64,000 nt of DNA, taken from positions 17,906 to 81,905 of the forward strand of contig DASXFV010000017.1 in NCBI GenBank assembly GCA_036489445.1. The letters are read 5' to 3'. This DNA comes from DAIDKA01 sp036489445. Lineage in GTDB: Bacteria; Pseudomonadota; Gammaproteobacteria; Steroidobacterales; Steroidobacteraceae. The translations under genes were made by a program, and so were the position numbers. Below the pieces are notes generated by a model, which was given only the letters and a program-made list of their open reading frames with translations, was not told the DNA's origin and made no database searches. Positions 59,010 to 64,000 of the stretch are shown piece by piece. Positions within the stretch are counted from its first letter, which is position 1; the number at the start of each line of letters is the position of its first letter.

Positions 59010-59347
59010 CGCAAGAGACGGGGCAGATCTCAGAGGAGCAGGATCCGATGCGGCTTGCTCAGGGGCGCCTTGCGAAGGCGTGCATGGATATGCCGATGGA
59101 CCCGATGCGAGCGGCCATCAGCACGTACGTGAACAACGCTCTGCAAAGCTCGCGCGTCGATGCGCTCGAGGAACTCGCGATCCACGGACCGATGGATGGG
59201 ATGACCGCCGCGGAGTCCTATCCGATCCTGATCGTCAAGCACATGACCATGCGGGCGGAACAGCTCGAGCGGCAGTCAGCGGAGCTCAAGCAACGGATCC
59301 AGCTGGCGCGACCCGATGCTATCGGCCGGCCTGGTCGGCGCAATTGA
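59006..59347 (+). CDS. hypothetical phage protein
   Basis: 113 residues from ATG 59006, overlapping the previous stop. Helical, with MAAESYPILIVKHMTM-like helices and an ELERQSAELKQRIQLA-like coiled coil near the end. The position just before the terminase suggests a packaging or regulatory accessory. Confidence 0.6.
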   Translation: MTQETGQISEEQDPMRLAQGRLAKACMDMPMDPMRAAISTYVNNALQSSRVDALEELAIHGPMDGMTAAESYPILIVKHMTMRAEQLERQSAELKQRIQLARPDAIGRPGRRN

Positions 59348-59353
59348 ATTTGG

Positions 59354-59920
59354 ATGGCGAAGCGCAAAAAGAAATCCAAGCCTGCGAAGAGCAGGAAGAA
59401 GCGCAAGCCTGCGCCCCCCCGTCGTGCGCGTAAGGCACCCGCTAGGAAAGCTGCTGCGAAAGAGGCCGCGCCTGTCGGGCGGCCGACGAAGTATCTGCCG
59501 CAGTTTTTGGACAAAGCTGCGGCCCTGTATATAGGTGGGGCCACGGACCTGGAGGTAGCCGACGCTCTCGGCGTTTCTCGCTCGACGCTTTATAACTGGC
59601 AGCAAGAGCACCCGGAATTTTTAGACGTCGCCGCGGTGAGCAAGAAAGCCGCTGATGATCGTGTGGAGCGGTCGTATTACAACCGCGCGGTTGGGTACAC
59701 CTACGATGCGGTGAAGATCTTCAATGCGGAAGGATTTCCGCTGATCGTCCCGTACCGCGAGCATGTGCCACCGGATGTCGGCGCTGCCTTCAACTGGTTG
59801 AAAAACCGAAAGAAGGAGGAGTGGCGCGACGTGAAGCAGTTGGAGGGGAAGATCGAACTTGCGACGCTTCTGGCCGCGGTCGACCAGAAGGAGGCGGAGC
59901 AAAACGGTGGCAACCCCTGA
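59354..59920 (+). CDS. terS: terminase small subunit
   Basis: 188 residues. A very basic Lys/Arg/Ala-rich N-terminus (40 residues) precedes GRPTKYLPQFLDKAAALYIG and the helix-turn-helix EVADALGVSRSTLYNWQQEH. Recognises the packaging site. Overlaps the large-subunit start by 14 bases. Confidence 0.85.
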   Translation: MAKRKKKSKPAKSRKKRKPAPPRRARKAPARKAAAKEAAPVGRPTKYLPQFLDKAAALYIGGATDLEVADALGVSRSTLYNWQQEHPEFLDVAAVSKKAADDRVERSYYNRAVGYTYDAVKIFNAEGFPLIVPYREHVPPDVGAAFNWLKNRKKEEWRDVKQLEGKIELATLLAAVDQKEAEQNGGNP

Positions 59921-61382
59921 GGAGGAGCTGTCGATCGAGAAGCTGTTGCGCTGGCGCAAACAGCCCTCGGTCATGGTGCGAGAACTCTTCGGGGTCGAAC
60001 CGGATGAGTGGCAGGTCGATGTGCTGGATAGTTTCCCCACGATGCGCCGGCAGGCACTCTCCGCGTGCAAGGGTCCGGGCAAGACCACAGTGTTGGCGTG
60101 GCTGCTGTGGAACTTCCTATTGTGTTACACCAGGCCGCGTGTCGTGGCGCTCTCGGTCACCTGGGACAACCTTCAGGACGGACTGTGGCGCGAAGCAGCC
60201 AAGTGGCAGCATCAGTCACCGCTCCTCTCCGCGTTCTTCAAGTGGGGGGCTGAGAAGATCGTCTACATCCAGGCGCCGGATGCTTGGTACGCCTCGGCTC
60301 GCAGTTACGCGCGGTCAGCAAGCCCGGTGGAGCAGGCCAATTCCCTCGCGGGCCTGCATGAGGAGAATGCGCTGCTGCTCATGGACGAGGCCGGCGCGGT
60401 TCCTCCGCCGGTCCTGGTGACCGCCGAGGCGATCCTCTCCGGTGGTGGCAATCAGCACATCGTGATCGCGGGTAACCCCACGAACCAGACGAGCAGCCTT
60501 GGGCGGGCGGTGATCGAGCATCGCGCGCAGTGGGACGTACACGAGATCTCAGGCGCCCCGGATGATCCTAAGCGGGCGCCGCGCGTGAGCATCAAATGGG
60601 CTAGCGAGCAGATCGCGGCATGGGGTATCGACAACCCTTGGGTGCTGGTCAACGTGTTCGGCCGTTTTCCGCCAGGTGGTCTCAATACGCTCATTTCCCC
60701 GGATGAGGTCAGAGACGCCCAGAACCGCCATTACACCGAAGCGGTGTACGGGACTTTCCCGAAGATCATCGGGGTGGACGTTGGGCGGTTCGGGGATGAC
60801 GAGTCGGTCATCTTCAGGCGCCAGGGCAGAGTGGCCTTCGTGCCCCACAGGATGCGCAACGTCGACTCACTCCAGGGCGCGGGGGCGGTCGCGGCCGCTG
60901 CCAATAACTGGGCCGCTGACAGTATCCAGCTGGATGCGACGGGCGGCTACGGCGCTGGCTGGTACGATCAGTTGAAGGCGATGAACTTCGACATCGCGCT
61001 CCCGGTCCAGTTCGCCGGCAAAGCCGATAGACCCGAGCGCTTTTTGAACAAGCGTGCCCAGATCTGGTGGGACATGTGCGTGTGGATCAAGGAGGGAGGG
61101 GCTCTTCCGAAGTTGCCGGAGATGGTTGCCGGCCTGTCCACCGTCACCTACACCTACAAGGGCAGCCAGATCCAGATCGAGGACAAGAAACAGGTCAAGG
61201 AGCGCTTGGGTCGATCGCCTGACCTTGAGGATGCGCTGGCCTGCACATTCGCCTTTCCGGTCGCCCCGCGGACCCGGGGTGGCCTATACGACCCGGGTAA
61301 CTCGGCGCAGTCAGCACAGCATGCTCGCGGAGATTCCTACAATCCGCTCGAACGCTTCACCCGCGAAATCGATCGGCGCTAG
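59907..61382 (+). CDS. terL: terminase large subunit
   Basis: 491 residues from GTG 59907. ATPase: Walker A ACKGPGKTTVLAW, Walker B ALLLMDEAGAVPP. RNase-H-like nuclease: IIGVDVGRFGDDESVIF, then IQLDATGGYGAGWYD and a C-terminal SPDLEDALACTFAF. Packages DNA into the prohead. Open frame upstream of 59907 belongs to terS. Confidence 0.95.
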   Translation: MATPEEELSIEKLLRWRKQPSVMVRELFGVEPDEWQVDVLDSFPTMRRQALSACKGPGKTTVLAWLLWNFLLCYTRPRVVALSVTWDNLQDGLWREAAKWQHQSPLLSAFFKWGAEKIVYIQAPDAWYASARSYARSASPVEQANSLAGLHEENALLLMDEAGAVPPPVLVTAEAILSGGGNQHIVIAGNPTNQTSSLGRAVIEHRAQWDVHEISGAPDDPKRAPRVSIKWASEQIAAWGIDNPWVLVNVFGRFPPGGLNTLISPDEVRDAQNRHYTEAVYGTFPKIIGVDVGRFGDDESVIFRRQGRVAFVPHRMRNVDSLQGAGAVAAAANNWAADSIQLDATGGYGAGWYDQLKAMNFDIALPVQFAGKADRPERFLNKRAQIWWDMCVWIKEGGALPKLPEMVAGLSTVTYTYKGSQIQIEDKKQVKERLGRSPDLEDALACTFAFPVAPRTRGGLYDPGNSAQSAQHARGDSYNPLERFTREIDRR

Positions 61383-61392
61383 GAGTTACACC

Positions 61393-61629
61393 ATGGCGGA
61401 GAACCCTAAGGTCCACAGCAAAGGCATGACGTTCCATGGTCGGCCGCATGCGCCAGGGAAGGTTGAGGCTCCCGGTCGAGAAGCTCCATTGCCGGGCCAT
61501 GGCGCTCCGGCAAGCCACGACACGCACACTGAAGGGGCGATACGCAGCGTGCACTACCAGGTTGCCGATCTTGGCCACATGGAACGCGGTGAGCATGCCA
61601 CGCACCCGACGCACGGGAAGCGCAAGTGA
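61393..61629 (+). CDS. small His/Pro-rich phage protein
   Basis: 78 residues from ATG 61393 with AGGAG at 61381-61385. Hydrophilic and likely disordered, histidine-rich: MTFHGRPHAPGK and HGAPASHDTHTEG. No family recognised. Overlaps the next ATG. Confidence 0.62.
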   Translation: MAENPKVHSKGMTFHGRPHAPGKVEAPGREAPLPGHGAPASHDTHTEGAIRSVHYQVADLGHMERGEHATHPTHGKRK

Positions 61630-61853
61630 TGGCTGAGAGCTCGTCCATGAAACCAGGCGGTGGCGGTCGCTTCGAGAAGCTCAAGGCCGAACTTGCCAAA
61701 AAAAGCGGTATCAAGAACCCGGGCGCCGTCGCCGCCGCGATCGGCCGCAAGAAGTACGGCGCGAAGAAAATGGCCAAATTCTCCGCCCAGGGGCGTCATC
61801 GTGCAGCAGATGCGCGCAAGGACGCTGCCGAGAAGCTCTACGGCAAGAAGTGA
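61629..61853 (+). CDS. small basic phage protein
   Basis: 74 residues. ELAKKSGIKNPGAVAAAIGR and KKYGAKKMAKFSAQG are typical of small basic phage proteins found near terminase or structural genes. Probably DNA- or capsid-associated. Overlaps both neighbours. Confidence 0.68.
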   Translation: MAESSSMKPGGGGRFEKLKAELAKKSGIKNPGAVAAAIGRKKYGAKKMAKFSAQGRHRAADARKDAAEKLYGKK

Positions 61854-62317
61854 ATGCGGTAGCGGCACACGCACCTGTCGTCTACGGCCTCGAAAGGATC
61901 GAGGACGTGCTGGAGGAGATCCGCCCGCTGCTCGCCACCCACTGGGAAGAGATCGCCCACTACCGAGACCTCCCCCTCGATCCTGATTGGGACAAGTACC
62001 GAGCGACCGAGGAACGAGGAGCGCTACGGATCTTCACCGCCAGGATCGAAGGGCGGATGGTCGGTTACCTGATCTACATCGTCACGCCGGGGCTGCATTA
62101 CCGCTCGACGCTTCAGGCCACGCAGGACATCTACTTCGTTGTGCCGGAGCATCGCGGAGGCCTCGGACGCCGATTGCTGCGCTTTGCGGATGCGTGCCTC
62201 AAGGAGGAGGGGGTGCAGGTGATCTATCAGCACGTGAAGGCTGCCCATAACTTCGGACCCATGTTGGAGCGTCAGGGCTACGTGCTCATCGATCTGATCT
62301 ATGGGAAGCGGCTTTAG
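61850..62317 (+). CDS. GNAT-family N-acetyltransferase
   Basis: 155 residues from GTG 61850. Acetyl-CoA site in DIYFVVPEHRGGLGRRLLRF (the V-x-x-x-x-R-x-x-G/A pattern), then ACLKEEGVQVIYQHVKAAHN and a closing RQGYVLIDLIYGKRL. Such acetyltransferases recur in phage structural modules; the substrate is unknown. Confidence 0.82.
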   Translation: MNAVAAHAPVVYGLERIEDVLEEIRPLLATHWEEIAHYRDLPLDPDWDKYRATEERGALRIFTARIEGRMVGYLIYIVTPGLHYRSTLQATQDIYFVVPEHRGGLGRRLLRFADACLKEEGVQVIYQHVKAAHNFGPMLERQGYVLIDLIYGKRL

Positions 62318-62728
62318 ATGGGCGTCACCCTGGGTGGTATCGCAACCTACGTGGGCTCCTTCTTCGGGGGCGGTGCCGCGGCAGGTGCTGCCGGCGGTGC
62401 CGCGGCTGGTGGAGCTGCTGCGGGAGGCGCGGCGGCTGGGGCCACGGCGGGCGGCCTTGGTAGTGCACTTGCGGCCGGTGCTGCTTCAGCCGCAGTAGGT
62501 GCTGGTCTCTCTGCTGTACTCGGCGGCAAGCGCGGTGGCATCGCGATTCCACCACCGCCAGGCGCCACGATGATTGATCCGTCTGGATCCGCAGCAGCTG
62601 CGCAAGTGCGCGCCAGACAGGCTGCGGCCGGTGGACTCACCAGCACCGTTGGTGCGGGCGCTGCGCCGGGCACTGCCGCTGCATACAGCACTGCCACGGG
62701 GGGCGCCAAGTCGCTCTTGGGACAATGA
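62318..62728 (+). CDS. Gly/Ala-rich phage membrane-active protein
   Basis: 136 residues, directly after the acetyltransferase stop. The first 70 residues are almost only Gly, Ala and Ser with a hydrophobic character (GGIATYVGSFFGGGAAAGAA), then GKRGGIAIPPPPGATMID. It resembles a virion or injection-associated protein, but no homologue is named with confidence. Confidence 0.62.
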   Translation: MGVTLGGIATYVGSFFGGGAAAGAAGGAAAGGAAAGGAAAGATAGGLGSALAAGAASAAVGAGLSAVLGGKRGGIAIPPPPGATMIDPSGSAAAAQVRARQAAAGGLTSTVGAGAAPGTAAAYSTATGGAKSLLGQ

Positions 62729-64000
62729 CCATGAAGTGTCTGCTCGCGTTCTTGCTGCTGTTGGTGCCGATTCCTGCGTTCGCGCAGCTGCTGGCGAACT
62801 GCGACATCAATATCCCGTGTAAGGCTGCGGGAGTGCCCAGCAACACCGGCCGCGGCGATGCACCGCCCGTGGCATTCGGTAAGGTCAATGCGGATTTTCT
62901 GTCGCTGCAGTCATTGGGACTCTTCAGCCTGCAGCCACCTCACTATGTGCTGATCGGGCCGGTGAGTGGGAGCAGCGCCGCTTCCACGTTCCGGCTGCTG
63001 GTCGCCTCCGACATCCCCTCACTCTCATACCTGACCAGCGTGCAGATCACGATGCCGAGTCCCTTCGGGGTCTCCGGCTGCACCATCACGAGTTCCGGGG
63101 ACTGCATCGTCACCTGGACGAGCCCCTGCAGCGTTGCGCAGGGGTGCACTGGCGTGAGCACGCTCACCGGCTATGTGTACGGCAATGGCACCGGCAATTT
63201 CACTGCCTCTTCCACCATTCCGTACTCCGCTCTCACTGGCACGCCGACGATTCCGACCTCGGCGGCGGCGAGCGCGACTGTGGGGCCAACCGCAACGACC
63301 GGATCCGGCACAGCCTATATGTTGGCGAATGCTGCGCCGGCGCTGTGCGAGTCGTGCAATTTCACCCTCACCGGCGGGTGGACCTTCAGCAGTACCCTCA
63401 GCGGCACGCTGACCGGCCATTCAAGCCTCGACCTGGCGCTCACCGGCGGCACGCTCACCGGGCTTCTCACCAGCGATGGCATCTCCGACTCCTCAGGGTC
63501 GATCGCCACCTCCTCGGCGTCCGGCACCAACACGCAGCTGGCCGCGAACCAATCCGGGGTCAATGAGGTCTGCCTCCTCGTCAATAGCTCGGGCAGCTCC
63601 CAGTGCGGCAACTTTCCCACAGGTGCCGCCGGCATCGCCGCCTATCAGAGCACGCTGCTGCTGCACTCGGGGTCGAGCGCCACGACGCTGGATTCCGCCA
63701 CGGTCGATCTATCCGGCATCCCCGCCGGCAGTGCAGTGGGCGGCTATGTGTGCTGGACCACCGGCACCGGCAAGCTCGTGGAGGATACCGCGGCCACCTG
63801 TCCCACCTCGGCCGAGCGCTTCAAGTTCGATATCCGGGATTTGGATGAAGGGGCACTCGGTGAGATGATGCAGCTTCGCCCGAAGGCCTTCCGCCTGAAG
63901 ATTGAGCCGAGGCATCCCCTGCAGCTGGGTTTCATTGCAGAGGAGGTGGCGAGGGTGGATCCGCGCCTGGTTGAGCGCGATCGGCGCGGCCACCCCTCCA
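62725..64000 (+). CDS. phage tail fibre/spike with S74 chaperone region (3' end outside window)
   Basis: At least 425 residues, open to the window end. It starts with a signal-peptide-like segment (MTMKCLLAFLLLLVPIPAFA), odd for a tail protein. A long Ser/Thr/Gly-rich beta region with LTGGTLTGLLTSDG-like repeats follows. The C-terminal part RFKFDIRDLDEGALGEMMQL and LGFIAEEVARVDPRLVERD is the peptidase S74/intramolecular chaperone domain that trims trimeric fibres. The start overlaps the previous stop (ATGA). Confidence 0.85.
   Translation, partial: MTMKCLLAFLLLLVPIPAFAQLLANCDINIPCKAAGVPSNTGRGDAPPVAFGKVNADFLSLQSLGLFSLQPPHYVLIGPVSGSSAASTFRLLVASDIPSLSYLTSVQITMPSPFGVSGCTITSSGDCIVTWTSPCSVAQGCTGVSTLTGYVYGNGTGNFTASSTIPYSALTGTPTIPTSAAASATVGPTATTGSGTAYMLANAAPALCESCNFTLTGGWTFSSTLSGTLTGHSSLDLALTGGTLTGLLTSDGISDSSGSIATSSASGTNTQLAANQSGVNEVCLLVNSSGSSQCGNFPTGAAGIAAYQSTLLLHSGSSATTLDSATVDLSGIPAGSAVGGYVCWTTGTGKLVEDTAATCPTSAERFKFDIRDLDEGALGEMMQLRPKAFRLKIEPRHPLQLGFIAEEVARVDPRLVERDRRGHPS

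Larger units (their letters stand above)
44607..64000. mobile_element. prophage, left portion (integrated at tRNA-Met)
   Basis: Starts at the tRNA-Met 3' end with an integrase and runs past the window. Leftward early genes (44617-54240), repressor/cro switch (54568-55344), rightward replication and small genes, terminase (59354-61382) and a tail fibre. Most genes overlap by ATGA or GTGA, as in compact phage operons. The right end, attR, portal, capsid and lysis genes are not visible, so intactness cannot be judged. Confidence 0.95.

Overview
The window looks like a chromosomal segment of a GC-rich gammaproteobacterium, probably near the Xanthomonadales/Nevskiales/Steroidobacterales. The evidence is the gene order mreBCD-mrdA-rodA-mltB-rlpA-dacA-dat-ybeD, the divergent gatCAB operon, and lolB-ispE-tRNA-Gln-prs-rplY-pth-ychF, a layout typical of the class. 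The genus cannot be fixed from sequence alone.

Region 1 (1-8847): the end of lipA and lipB, then a sulfate-uptake module. A sulfate-binding protein gene faces a leftward operon cysA-cysT-cysW-histidine kinase-response regulator. CysA carries an extra C-terminal half resembling universal stress proteins. The sbp and cysA upstream regions share a 16-bp motif (15/16 identical) made of two TAACC direct repeats 11 bp apart, the geometry bound by OmpR-family regulators such as the one in this operon.

Region 2 (8848-18763): a leftward cell-wall and elongasome operon. Region 3 (18907-34334): gatCAB, hslO, a GT1 glycosyltransferase, mtgA, ppiB, prmC, a membrane-protein/two-component cassette lying between prmC and prfA, a PsiF-like secreted protein, prfA, a TPR lipoprotein, lolB and ispE. 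The hemA gene usually found next to prfA is absent here.

Region 4 (34377-39436): tRNA-Gln(TTG) followed by an island. The 3' end of the tRNA is repeated at 37942 and 39367, so two integrative elements appear to have inserted in tandem. No integrase remains. Cargo is an AAA/DUF4143 ATPase, a frameshifted transposase scrap, a protein with a zinc-finger-like motif and a small secreted protein. Region 5 (39437-44606): prs, rplY, pth, ychF, a membrane protein, an SMP-30-like lactonase and tRNA-Met.

Region 6 (44607 to the window end): the left part of a prophage integrated at tRNA-Met. Leftward genes are integrase, an overlapping Xis-like gene, small zinc proteins, a DUF1643 protein, a C5 DNA methyltransferase and a complete diversity-generating retroelement (DGR). 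Rightward genes are Cro, a lambda-O-like replication gene with internal iterons, small zinc proteins, a DUF1064 nuclease-like protein, terminase subunits and a tail fibre with an S74 chaperone region, cut by the window end.

The DGR is the most exciting system here. It has a reverse transcriptase with the DGR signature IGNLSSQ and YVDD, an Avd protein, one 108-bp template repeat (TR, 51963-52070) and three 108-bp variable repeats (VRs) at the 3' ends of three DUF1566/C-type-lectin-like target genes (49426, 52584, 53376). All 33 core differences between TR and VRs fall at adenines of the TR coding strand. Three things are unusual: one TR serves three small targets, the TR lies in frame inside the 5' end of the RT open reading frame, and the cassette sits in the leftward early operon behind a promoter flanked by the same TTGAC-N4-GTCAA operators as the repressor/cro region, instead of among tail genes.
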